This document shows positions 35,540-45,089 of a stretch of DNA of 64,000 bases, one piece after another. The position numbers and the translations under genes are program-made. Source of the stretch: Saccopteryx bilineata. Taxonomy: Eukaryota > Chordata > Mammalia > Chiroptera > Emballonuridae. Each line of letters opens with the position of its first letter. Within the stretch, counting starts at the first letter, position 1. The notes under the pieces are model-generated. The model searched no databases. It saw only the letters and a list, made by a program, of their open reading frames with translations, and was not told the DNA's origin. The stretch spans positions 186,165,520-186,229,519 of the forward strand of contig NC_089491.1 in the NCBI RefSeq assembly GCF_036850765.1. Direction: 5' to 3'.

Positions 35540-36236
35540 TGGCAACTCCCCACTCTATTCCCACTCAGCACAGGGCTCTGGGTAAGGCTCAGTCAGTCAG
35601 AGCTGCTAGCATAATCAGGCGGGCTTTCCGCCCACTCAAAGACCTCTGGCTCTGCCACTCTGTCCGATAACACAGGCGGGCGCCCACTTCCGGGGCGCTT
35701 GGAGGAAACTCTCATTCACTATCTGCGCGCAGACCAGGATATCCGGCCAGCAGTCTCACGCTCTGAGTGAAACCCCCAACCGCATGGAAAAGTTGCAGCG
35801 TTGGAATTCGCTCTCGCTCCGTCCCCGTGCGCAGCTTTTGCAAGGCGCTGGGGCGGCCTGAGATTCCGCTTTTGCCCACACAAAGGCCCCTGACTCTGCC
35901 CCTCTGTGCGATAACACGGGCGCGCACTGCCGAGGCACTCGGAGGTATCGCTCACTTCCTATCTGCGTGCGCACACCAGGATATGAGGCCGGCCGCATTT
36001 CCCTCTGAGTGAAACCCTCACCAGCACGGAAAATTTCCACCGTTGGAATTAATTCTTGCTCCCTCCCGTGCACGGCTTTCCCAGGGCACTGGGGCTGCCC
36101 AGAGATTCTGCTTTCGACCCACAGAAAGGCCTCTGACCCTGCCTCTCTGTGGGGTAACACGAACACCCACTTCCGGGGCTTAGGAAGAAATCTCTCGCCC
36201 ACTAACTGCGCACCAACCAAGAGAATGGGTAAAATG
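35540..36236 (-). repeat. Tandem ~244-bp monomers in the L1-B 5' UTR
   Basis: The landmark 'ATAACAC(A/G)GGCG..GC' recurs at 35667, 35911 and (as GTAACACGAACACCC) 36154, giving periods of 244 and 243 bp. Each unit contains CACTTCC/CACTGCC plus GGGGC, CACCAGGATAT, CTCTGAGTGAAACCC, AAA(G/A)TT(G/T) and GTTGGAATT, and ends CTGACTCTGCCCCTCTGTG. There are roughly two complete units and partial ones at both ends. Confidence 0.85.
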
Positions 36237-36648
36237 GCTGCCCCGCTTGTCTTTCTTTGTTTGGGTTTGGCGCGAGTGTTAGCTTGTATTGCCCAGGTTG
36301 CCACAGGATCAGTTTTTCCTTGGCTAGGATCTCCGTGCCACAGCCTGGTTCGGCCCTTTGTGCCGCAACCTGGATGTATTCACCCCCTTTACCCGCCTCA
36401 GTTTCTATATTCACAGTTACCAGAGAAAGCCGCCCTGTTTAGGTTAGTGAGGAAGGCGGAGCATTTCTTACTCCCTATTTCCTTCGGGGTTTGGTTATAT
36501 ATTTAGCCAATTTTTCACTCGACCATACCTTCGGGTGTATTGCGAAGCATCTGGAGGCTCCAAGTATAGGTTTTTCTGTTTCTGGTTGAAGATCTTGTTG
36601 AGTTTTGGGGGAGATTTATCGGTATCGCTTCCTACTCCACCATTACTC

Positions 36649-36656
36649 TGACGTCA
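36649..36656 (-). promoter_or_regulatory. CRE palindrome TGACGTCA at L1-B 5' end
   Basis: A perfect 8-bp CREB/ATF consensus lies within 12 bases of the L1 5' terminus. A CCACCATT (YY1-like CCAT core) at 36637-36644 is just inside. Function is inferred from the motif only. Confidence 0.6.
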
Positions 36657-36660
36657 TCTA

Positions 36661-36674
36661 AAAATGTCTATATT
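36661..36674 (+). repeat. Target-site duplication of L1-B, right copy
   Basis: AAAATGTCTATATT, identical to 28877-28890. Confidence 0.95.
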
Positions 36675-38044
36675 ACCCAAAGCAATTTATAAATTCAATG
36701 CAATACCGATTAAAATACCAATGATTTACTTCAAAGACATAGAACACATATTCCAAAAATTTATATGGAACCAAAAAAGAACACGAATAGCCTCAGCAAT
36801 CTTGAAAAGGAAGAAAAAAGCGGGAGGTATCACACTTCCAGATATCAAGTTATATTATAAGGCCATTGTACTCAAAACAGCATGGTACTGGCATAAGAAC
36901 AGGCACATAGATCAATGGAACAGAACAGAGAACCCAGAAATAAACCCATGGCTCTATGGACAACTGATATTTGACAAAGGAGGTAAGACAATACAGTGGA
37001 GTAAAGACAGCCTCTTCAACAAATGGTGTTGGAAAAACTGGACAGCTACCTGCAAAAAAATGAAACTAGACCACCAACTTACACCACTCAAAAAATAAAC
37101 TCAAAATGGATAAAAGACTTGAATGTAAGCCATGAAACCATAAGCATCTTAGAAGAAAACATAGGCAGTAAGCTCTCTGACATCTCTCGCAGCAATATAT
37201 TTGCTGATTTCTCTCCACAGGCAAGTGAAATAAAAGACAGGATAAAGAAATGGGACTTTATCAAACTAAAATGCTTCTGCACAGCTAAAGACAATAAGAA
37301 CAGAATAAAAAGACAAACTACACAATGGGAGAATATATTTGACATAGCGTCTGATAAGGGGTTAATAACCAAAATTTATAAAGAACTTGTAAAACTTAAT
37401 ACCAGGAAGACAAACAATCCAATCCAAAAATGGGCAAAAGAAATGAATAGACATTTCTCCAAAGAGGACACACAGATGGCCAACAGGCATATGAAAAAAT
37501 GTTCAACATCACTAATGATTAGAGAAATGCAAATTAAAACCACAATGAGATATCACCTCAAACCAGTCAGAATGGCGCTCATCAATAAAACAACACAGAA
37601 TAAGTGCTGGCCAGGATGTGGAGAAAAGGGAACCCTCCTGCACTGCTTGTGGGAATGCAGACTGGTGCAGCCACTATGGAAAACAGTATGGAGATTCCTC
37701 AAGAAATTAAAAATCGAACTGCCTTTTGACCCAGCTATACCACTGTTAGTAATGTACCCCAAGAACACCATAGCACTGTTTGAAAAGAAGAAATGCACCC
37801 CCATGTTTATGGCAGCATTATTCACAATAGCAAAGATTTAGAAACAGCCCAAGTGTCCATCAGAGGAAGAGTGGATTAAAAAGCTTTGGTATATATGTAC
37901 TATGGAATACTACTCAGCCATAAGAAATGATGACATAGGATCTTTTACAACAACATGGATGGGCCTTGATAACATTATACTGAGTGAAAGAAGTAAATCA
38001 GAAAAAACTAAGAACTATATGATTCCATACATAGGTGGGACATA
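36675..38044 (+). pseudogene. L1-A ORF2, C-terminal part
   Basis: This continues the frame begun at 26633: [36 protein letters not shown], then a frame change near 37085, [16 protein letters not shown], and the Cys/His segment [19 protein letters not shown] stop lies after LFTIAKI near 37841, then [13 protein letters not shown], ending YIGGT at 38044. It belongs to the same broken polypeptide and is non-functional. Confidence 0.9.
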
Positions 38045-38135
38045 AAGATGAGACTCAGAGACATGAACAACAGTGTTGGGGTTACAGGGTGGGGGGAGTA
38101 GAGGGAGGGGGTTGGGGGAGGGGAGGGGCACAAAG
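36675..38135 (+). mobile_element. LINE-1 A, 3' part
   Basis: L1-A continues after L1-B. The end of ORF2 stops at 38044, followed by a short 3' UTR with a G-rich tract (38083-38130). There is no poly-A tail, and the usual L1 terminus (as seen at 40380-40485) is missing. The element is therefore cut off at its 3' side. Confidence 0.9.
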
Positions 38136-38390
38136 AGCATGGCTTTTCAGCATTTGCCATATTCCCCCCTTAATCTATAGACAGACAGCAAATATTTACT
38201 TATGGTGTTCCCACTATAAAGACTGCTGTCTTAGGGACAAATGCTGATAAACTATTTCAGCAGTTCCTCCTTCTTCAAAGACTTATATGTCAACATAGAG
38301 CTCCATGTTTCATGGGACATACTCAAGCTCACTACATGCTCCTTGGAGCTTTAGCACAAGAGAATGCCCCCCCCCCTTTTTTTGTAGTAT
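38136..38390. other. Unassigned stretch between L1-A and a SINE
   Basis: About 250 bp, ending in a C11-12/T7 run. I could not assign it; it may belong to the ERV remnant to the right. Confidence 0.3.
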
Positions 38391-38392
38391 TT

Positions 38393-38755
38393 TTTATTTT
38401 ATTTATTTATTTTTTGTATTTTTCTGAGGATGGAGATGGGGAGGCAGTCAGACAGACTCCTGCATGCGCCTGACTGGAATCCACCTGGCATGCCTACCAG
38501 GGGGGAATGCTCTGCCCATCTGGGGTGTTACTCCATTACAACCATTCTAGTGACTGGGGCGGAGGCCATGGGGCCATCCTTAGTGCCCGGGGTGGCTTTG
38601 CTCCGGTAGAGCCTTGGCTGCAGGCGGGAGGAGAGAGACGAAGAGGAAGGAGAGGGGGAGGGGTGGAGAGGTAGATGGGCGCTTCTCCTGTATGCTCTGG
38701 CCAGGAATCAAACCCGGAAATCCTGCACACCAGGCCATTGACTCCGACGGGTCTA
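38393..38755 (-). mobile_element. tRNA-derived SINE, type A, diverged
   Basis: Reversed copy: TTTGTATTTTTCTGAGGATG at the left, then CAGACAGACTCCTGCATGCG, GGGCGCTTCTCCTGTATGCT and CTGGCCAGGAATCAAACCCG at the right. Confidence 0.88.
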
Positions 38756-38879
38756 CCATATCATGCTTTTTACTTAAAAACAAAAAATTACATTTCTTTT
38801 GAATGCTGATGAACAGGAGACGCCAAATCTTTTTTGCCTGCAAACTACTACCTTCTTTATTAGATCTAGCTAATAACAC

Positions 38880-40000
38880 TGTTTTGTCTTTTTCCAAATA
38901 GCTCCAGATATATGGAAAAGATTTATATAGGCGGATGGGGATTCTCAAACCCCTCAGCGAGATCTTCTGAGAATGTCTTTTAAGATACCTAGAGGCAGAA
39001 AAAGCCCAATGGAGATCAGGGGAACTACCAGCTTTTAGGATACACCCTTAAAGGCTCCAATGCCCCAAAGAGGTCTCATAGGATGCCATCTGGGTCCTGC
39101 TTCAATAGTGGAAAGGAAGGTCATTGAGCTAAAGCCTGCCAGTCTTACACGCCTCTGCTGTGAGGAAACAGGGACACTGGAAGGTGGGCTTCCCCCTCGT
39201 TCCTCTAAGGGAGGGTTCAGTCTCTTCCAGCCCTGCTCCAGCCACCTATGACCTAACCTTGCCCAGAAAGCTGGGGTTTGCCACTGAAGGCTGAAGGTGC
39301 CCAGGGCCGTCGGCCCCATCTACGACACTGTGGACGAGCCTAGGGTATTTCTTCCAAGAAGCAGGTAAACTGATCTCATTTGCACAAGGGCCACTTAACT
39401 CTGTTTTACCTGAATAGTCAGGTTTTCTATTCTTCCCTCAAAGATCTCTGTTGTGGGTGTTGATAGTCCTATTTTCTGTTGCTTTGCTTAATATATAGTG
39501 TTTCCTTTATCCCTCCTAACTCAATGCCCCACTCATATTTCAGGCTGGGTCCTACTCCTAATTTAGAGCTCTCTTTTCTCCTTTTGCCAACTTGTATTAT
39601 GAATTTACCTTTGCCACCCAGCTTAGTGTATCCCAAGGTTCTCTTTACCATGCCACAGTCACAGAGCTCCAGGGAAAAGCAACCTGGTCTCAACTCTCCA
39701 GGCAGAGGAGAACAGAAGCTCCATATCCACGCATGCTGCAAATGGCTTTTTCCAGTCTACCTGAATCATTGCCAGCTAGAAGCAGTGGTCATTGGGACTT
39801 GGACATGAGCTGCAAAGTATAGAATGGTGACAACAATTCCAGTGCCATGCAGACTTTTCCTGTGGGGACTCCTGCTCCCTGTGACAGCTCCTAACAGCCT
39901 GAAATGTGGTTGGGTTGCATTTCTCAGGGATTTGGCATGGTGATGGGGCCAATTTGGACTTGGTGAACATGGTAAGGACACTACTCTTTTATGGATTCTT
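38880..40000 (+). pseudogene. Decayed class I ERV (NC, protease and further pol/env remnants)
   Basis: Translation in scattered frames shows a nucleocapsid-like knuckle end (EETGTLEGG in place of a GHWK-type motif near 39165-39190). A protease N-terminal segment follows (VDEPRVFL near 39335), then a damaged active-site region (about 39370-39400) followed by SVLPE-like and VGVD-like positions. Downstream, near 39640-39720, comes a stretch resembling the end of integrase or the pol/env boundary. All of it is riddled with stops. It is an ancient gammaretrovirus-like insertion, identified only by eye. No LTR was recognised for it. Confidence 0.55.
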
Positions 40001-40049
40001 GCTGTATTGGCCAAGAGTTTGCTTAAAGGCTTTTAATCACTGTAAAAAA

Positions 40050-40487
40050 AAAATAGAGGATGGGATGAAGAAGATGGGGCACATATACACCATGGTATAC
40101 TATTCAGCTAGGAGAAATGATGACATTAGATCACTTACAGTGGAATGGTGGAGTCTTGGTAGCATTGTGCGGGGTGAAATAAGCGAATCAGAAAAAAACA
40201 GGAACTGCAGGATTCCATACATTGGTGGGACATAAAAGTGAGACTAAGAGGCATGGACAGGAGTGTGGTGGTTACGGGGGGTGGGGGGAGGGAAGGGGGG
40301 AGAGGGGAAAGGGGAGGGGTACAGAGAGAACTGGATGGAGGGTGGCGGAGGACGATCTCTCTTTGGGTGATGGGTATGCAACAGAACTAAATGACAAGAT
40401 AACCTGGAAATGTTTTCTTTGAATGTATGTACCCTGATTTATTGATGTCACTCCATTAAAATAAAAATTTATTTATAAAAAAAAGAA
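40050..40487 (+). mobile_element. 5'-truncated LINE-1 tail
   Basis: The end of ORF2 (YYSARRNDDIRSLT-like, stopping at YIGGT near 40235) is followed by an L1 3' UTR with the G-rich tract (40270-40325), CTGATTTATTGATGTCACTC and an A-rich tail. It is about 440 bp and starts abruptly. Confidence 0.88.
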
Positions 40488-40499
40488 ACTTAACTGTAA

Positions 40500-41124
40500 A
40501 ATAAATAAATAAACAAACAAATAAATAAGTAAATAAATAAATAAAATAGGTGGTGCTTACAATCTTATTATGCTGATGTGGGCCTGCCAGAATGTCACAT
40601 CTAATCAGAGGAAAAACTTTCCTGAATGGGGTGGAGACTTAAGTGCCATGACACTAGACATAGTGTCAACTTCTAAAGGAAGGGCTCAAGGCTGGTGAAC
40701 GTCCCTACAGGACAGAGATGGGAACTGGTGTGGCAAATTATTGGTCTTGAGACATTCATTTGATAAATGTTCATGGAGTACTTACTATGTCCAGGACCCC
40801 ATGTCAGGTCTAAAGACATGTAAAATGGGACTCAGGCAAGGTGCCTTCGCTGTAGCTTCCTTTGTATTTGGCAAACATGCAGGAGTGAGCGAGTAATCAA
40901 AATGATTCTTTAAACAGCCTGGTAAAAGCTACACTACCAGTACTTGGGGTAAAAACCAACAATGCAAGGCAGCTTATTCTAACTTCTGAATTATCATTTC
41001 TCTTACCTCCATATTTACACTTTTGTGGTGGAACAGGAAATGGCAACAAGTCAGGGGTGCGAATATTTATCTCTAAATTGGCCTTATAGGAATGTATTTA
41101 ATGGAAGATTATTTAGGCACTTAA
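40500..41124. other. Intergenic with AAAT repeat and MIR/L2-like trace
   Basis: An (AAAT)n tract lies at 40500-40545. A MIR- or L2-like phrase (gtacttactatgtccaggac) lies near 40770. The rest is unassigned. Confidence 0.4.
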
Positions 41125-41129
41125 GTATG

Positions 41130-41504
41130 TGTAAGGTATTTTTCCCCGCCGAGAAGGAAGGAAGAGGCCAGAGCCACAAAGTGTGGAATAGTAAACGGCT
41201 TTATTCAGTACAGAGCACACATCCCGCCCGGCAAGGTTCCCTGGCCCCGAAGAAAGAAAGATGGAGGAGATGGAGGCTAGGGAAGTTGCACAGATTAAAC
41301 TGTGTGGGAGATATTTAAAGGGTCTCTCTAGGGAAGTGGAGCTAATATGATGTGGTAAAATCCCACTGGTTGGTAGACAGTCACTTTTTTTCCAAAGGTT
41401 CCTCTGAAGTTTCCTTTGGCGTGCTTGGTTGTGGACGGTCCTAGCCAAAGTTCGCGGGTCTGAGTTCCCCACATGACCATCCCCCATTATCCACCGACCT
41501 TACA
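41130..41504 (-). repeat. ERV 3' LTR
   Basis: On the - strand it begins TGTAAGGTCGGTGGATAATG and ends AAAAATACCTTACA. The polyadenylation signal AATAAA lies at 41205-41200. It differs from the other LTR at about 17 of 375 positions by eye. Confidence 0.95.
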
Positions 41505-41777
41505 TTCTGACCTTTTGTGTTAAATAGAAAAGGGGTGCCATTTATTCATCTGGCTACTTCCTGCTGAATAGGGGCGTCTTGGGGAGGGGGAGATCAGAAG
41601 GTGGTGGCTTTGAGGGGTGTCAGGAGGAACATCTGTGTGGCTGTGAGTTGAGAAACTTCACGGATGCGGTCATGTAAGGATTTAAAAAAAAGAAGGAGTG
41701 ATAGGGGAATTTGCAGGGTCCAGCCTTTTGGTGAGCTGGAGATGGATGGAGTCCAGTGGTTCCAACTGCCAGTGGTC

Positions 41778-41969
41778 CTATAAGGAGGCAAGCTTGAGGC
41801 AGAACTGCATGTCAGGAGTGGCGTAAAAAGGGGAAAGGAAGAGGGTCTCATCCATTCCCATAACTGAGACCTGTGAGGGAACTAGAGGTCCAGAGTGTGA
41901 TGGCAAAACAGAGAAGGTAGCCCCTGTGTCCACAAGAAATGAGATGGACTTACCCACTAGTTGCAGCAT
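41778..41969 (-). pseudogene. ERV protease remnant
   Basis: This open stretch contains the retroviral aspartic protease active site FLVDTGATFSVLP, preceded by LQLVGKSI (a typical first strand). Only the N-terminal half of a protease is recognisable and the frame then degenerates. It lies just after the nucleocapsid, as in gag-pro-pol order. Confidence 0.85.
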
Positions 41970-42285
41970 ACCCTGGGTTCTCTGAGTTCAGGCCGTGTCC
42001 TAGGAGTTCAAGCGATGCACCCACCTGGCTGGATTGGCCTTCCCATTCGGGTGGCTTGTCCTTCACGTAGAGGTGCTGAGGAAAAACCTGTTGCCCAAAG
42101 GGGCAATCACTCCGCCAGTGACTGGGCTGCTTGCAGTCAGGGCAGGGTTCAGTGGGCAGCCACTGGCAGGGGCCCTGCCAGGACCAGTGGTCCTGCTTGC
42201 CACACTTAAAGCAAGCTGCTGGTGGCTCTGCTGGTCTCAGGGTTGCCACAAGAGTTTGGGTTTGGAGCGTTACTTTCTGCTGCAT
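41950..42285 (-). pseudogene. ERV nucleocapsid remnant with two CCHC knuckles
   Basis: The first knuckle begins CFKCGKQDHW, with its final Cys displaced. The second, CPDCKQPSHWRSDC, is a complete C-x2-C-x4-H-x4-C knuckle. Nucleocapsid binds and packages viral RNA. The upstream frame to 42630 ends in a phrase (NMAFKVFN) matching the same position in the 60-kb ERV, so this is the end of gag. Confidence 0.85.
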
Positions 42286-43370
42286 GGGGGCCTGGCGAAC
42301 AGCCTTGGCCTGTTTCTACTAATTGGGACCATTAAAAACTTTAAATGCCATGTTCACAGATTCTGGATAGGGGTTTGGGGGGTTGGGAATAAGAGGAGGG
42401 AGGCTCATGCAGAGCCCGGCACCCAGATCCTGCAGGAAATGCTGGACAGGGCAGGAACTTCCTGCAAGAAAATTGGGGTTGGACATCCTGAAAACTGGTG
42501 TAAGAGCCAATGCCAGACTGAGTAAGGCCTGACGGAGGAGGGACTTAAGAACACAGTGAAGGGAGGGGCTCCTGGCCAGCAGGGGAGGAAAAAGAGATGA
42601 TAATGGTGAATAAAAAACAGGTTTTTGCAAAGGGAGGGGAGGGGGCTTTCAGAGGGAAGAGAGCCAAGCACAAAAGAGGTCCGCAGAGGGACCAGAGAGA
42701 GGTGCACCCCCGGAGGTCAGACAGGAGGGAGAGAGAGTTGGGAGTCTGCGGAGAAGAAAAGATCAGGAGTGGAGGTTTTAGGTGAGGTTTCTCTGGCCAG
42801 AAAAAGACCTGCGTGGTGGAACAGGCAGCACAGAGATTAAGGACGGGTGCACAAATAATTAGAAGCTGTGTATGTAAGAGATCTCCAATCAGTTCCCCGC
42901 TTTTTTGGTGATAGTTAAATTGATAGTTTAAGTGAGGGTGTTAACACTGAAAGTCCCTTCAGGAGGCTAATTGAGTGGGTTCTGTGGCCTGGCCACAGCG
43001 GAGAAGAACAGTTTCTTCTTCTTTAGGGAGGGAGATTCCTGTGCCCCAACAGCTGCCCTCAGTCCTCGGAGTCGTCAGTATTGAGTATTAGCATCCTAAA
43101 AACTCAAGGTCTGGCCACATATGGAAAAGGTAAAGTGGATGTGCTTGGGGACAAGCATATGCACTCGGACGGATGGAAAAGACTTCCCTGACATAGCTAC
43201 AGTTTCAGACAGGGAGTCTCGGAAGAAAGAATTGAGAGGAAGGCTGGAGACAGGGGACTTACCGCACTGTGCGCCGAAGTGGGTGGAAGGTCGGAGATCC
43301 TGGTTCTTTCTCCTGGTTCTTTCTCGGAGGGGATGAGGAAGAGGAGCGGTCCTTATGGACTTCTAACTCC

Positions 43371-43389
43371 TTCCGGGTTTTTGGCACCA
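43371..43389 (-). other. Primer binding site, tRNA-Phe-like
   Basis: On the - strand TGGTGCCAAAAACCCGGAA begins 3 bases after the 5' LTR. It matches the 3' end complement of tRNA-Phe (TGGTGCCGAAACCCGGGA) with one A insertion and two substitutions. This places the element with the ERV-F type of class I ERVs. Confidence 0.8.
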
Positions 43390-43392
43390 AAA

Positions 43393-43767
43393 TGTAAGGT
43401 ATTTTTCCCCGCCGAGAAGGAAGGAAGAGGCCAGAGCCACAAAGTGTGGAATAGTAAACGGCTTTATTCAGTACAGAGCATGCATCCTGCCTGGCAAGGT
43501 TCCCTGGCCCCGAAGAAAGAAAGATGGAGGAGATGGAGGCTAGGGAAATTGCACAGATTAAACCGTGTGGGAAATATTTAAAGGGGGCCCCTAGGGAAGT
43601 GGAGCTAATATGATGTGGTAAAATCCCACTGGCTAGTAGACAGTCACTTTTTTTCCAAAGGTTCCTCTGAAGTTTCCTTTGGCGTGCTTGGTTGTGGATG
43701 GTCCTAGCCAAAGTTCACGGGTCTGAGTTCCCCACGTGACCATCCCTCATTATCCACCGACCTTACA
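43393..43767 (-). repeat. ERV 5' LTR
   Basis: The 375-bp partner of the LTR at 41130-41504. AATAAA lies at 43468-43463 on the - strand. It is flanked on the right by GTATG. Confidence 0.95.
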
Positions 43768-43774
43768 GTATGCT

Positions 43775-45025
43775 AAGTAGTAAATATGCTAACTAGACTT
43801 AAATATACTTATTTGGAAAGTTGTCTTGGAGCTACAAAGAAAAAACAAGTCCTGAAAATTATGTAGCATGTGTGCATGTGTGTGTGCACATGCACGCGTG
43901 TGTGTAAGTCCCTCATGCTCTCTCTCTCTATGTATCTCTTTAGATATGTGCATAGAAACTTTTTGAATGGAAATTGAAATTCATGAACACTGTTACAAGA
44001 GGCAGAAATGGCAAGCTAGGTTGTAGAGGAGGTCATAAAAACAGCTACTTTTTTTATTTTCCATTCTTTCATGCTGTTTGATTTTTTTCTCTTAAAAACG
44101 AGCATTTTCATAATGGTATAAAAGAGTTTTAAAGTTATTAATGTATTTTTTATTATTACCAAAGAACTATGTATTCAAAAAAAATCAGAGAAGAATGATT
44201 TTTAAAGAAATGAATAAAACATATCTATTATGTCATCTACAGAAAGAACACTTGTTAAAACCTTGGTGTGTATCTTTCCAGACTTTCAATCTTCCATATA
44301 CTCCTTTTTTGAACAAAGATAGACTCATACTGTAATATTGGTTTGCAATTTTATTTTTTTCACTTAACTTTTTTGCAAAAGGTCTCCCCAAGAAATTGTT
44401 TTCATATACAGCATCACTGTTCAATATCTCAATGACATTCTAATGTATCATACCCCTTTTCACATATTTAATCAGTTTTTCTATGTTGTTGCCTCAAATT
44501 ATCTACTCTCTCCAAAACAATGTGCCAATTCACAAATGTATTGCTAAATCTTTGTATATTTTTTACTATTTCCTTCAGCCAAATCCTTAGAAGTAGACTG
44601 CTGGTCTGAAGCTCTATACACATATTGTCAGCTTGCCCTCCATAGAGTGTGCACCACTTCACTCGCTACCCAAGAGTGTACTCCTGTCCATTTTCCCGTG
44701 CCGTTGCCAGCACGGAATGCTTTCATGAATATGCCTGTCCCTAAATATGTTCCAAAAGGGCTTAAGAGACTCCATTCTCACTGGCACAATTTAATTTTAC
44801 CAACCAGAAACTTAAACTAAAACTGAAGCTGTGTCTAGCACAGTATTGAACATGAGAATCTATCTATGCCTGGCTGGAGGCCGTGGGTCCAGTCCCTGCA
44901 GCCGCAGTCCTTATTGTCGTACACATGTTCCAAGCCTCCTGCTCAGCCACACAGCAAGGGTGTCTCCTGCTGTCACTGCCATGCTGCTGACTGGGTTTTG
45001 TCTCTAGGCTGAAAGAGATGTCTAT
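43775..45025. other. Intergenic, possible old repeat
   Basis: The AT-rich stretch 44090-44700 (e.g. ttttttgcaaaaggtctccc, tttcatatacagcatcactg) has the look of an old LINE or DNA-transposon relic, but I cannot name it. No gene seen. Confidence 0.35.
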
Positions 45026-45028
<3 letters not shown>

Positions 45029-45058
<30 letters not shown>

Positions 45059-45083
45059 ACGCACACGCACACGCACACACACA
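45029..45083 (+). repeat. (CA)n with interspersed (CG)CACA units
   Basis: Compound dinucleotide repeat, CACACA then repeated ACACGC. Confidence 0.95.
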
Positions 45084-45089
45084 GGACTT

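Larger units (their letters stand above)
28891..36660 (-). mobile_element. LINE-1 B, full length, inserted in L1-A
   Basis: A 7,770-bp L1 on the - strand runs from its 5' end at 36660 to its poly-A tail at 28891 (a T run on the + strand). It has a 5' UTR of about 2.4 kb with tandem monomers, ORF1 at 34294-33174, ORF2 at 32971-29142 and a 3' UTR with a C-rich (G-rich in sense) tract near 29040-29100. The perfect 14-bp duplication shows target-primed integration. Each ORF has one frameshift and one premature stop. Confidence 0.96.
34295..36660 (-). promoter_or_regulatory. L1-B 5' UTR with internal promoter
   Basis: About 2.37 kb lies upstream of ORF1. The distal part near 36240-36660 is the 5' end proper, and the middle (35.6-36.24 kb) is CpG-rich and tandemly repeated. 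The ORF1-proximal part (34.3-35.3 kb) is A/G-rich on the + strand and low in complexity. L1 5' UTRs normally hold an RNA polymerase II promoter that drives full-length transcription; that role is inferred here. Confidence 0.85.
41130..43767 (-). mobile_element. Internally deleted class I ERV provirus, tRNA-Phe type
   Basis: Two 375-bp LTRs in the same orientation bound 1,888 bp of internal sequence. The 5-bp duplication GTATG lies at 41125-41129 and 43768-43772. The tRNA-Phe-like primer binding site lies inside the 5' LTR. Inside are the end of a capsid-like region, a nucleocapsid with two zinc knuckles and a protease remnant, all on the - strand. Most of gag, all of RT and integrase, and env are missing. 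It cannot encode infectious products. Confidence 0.94.

Noticed and set aside
35756..36304. 182-codon - strand frame with internal repetition (SERYLRVPRQCAPVLSHRGA-like units)
   Set aside because: It lies within the tandem monomers of the L1-B 5' UTR; its internal repeats simply reflect the DNA monomers.
41113..41487. 124-codon - strand frame, repeated near-identically at 43259-43711
   Set aside because: Both are readings of the ERV LTR sequence, not of a viral gene.
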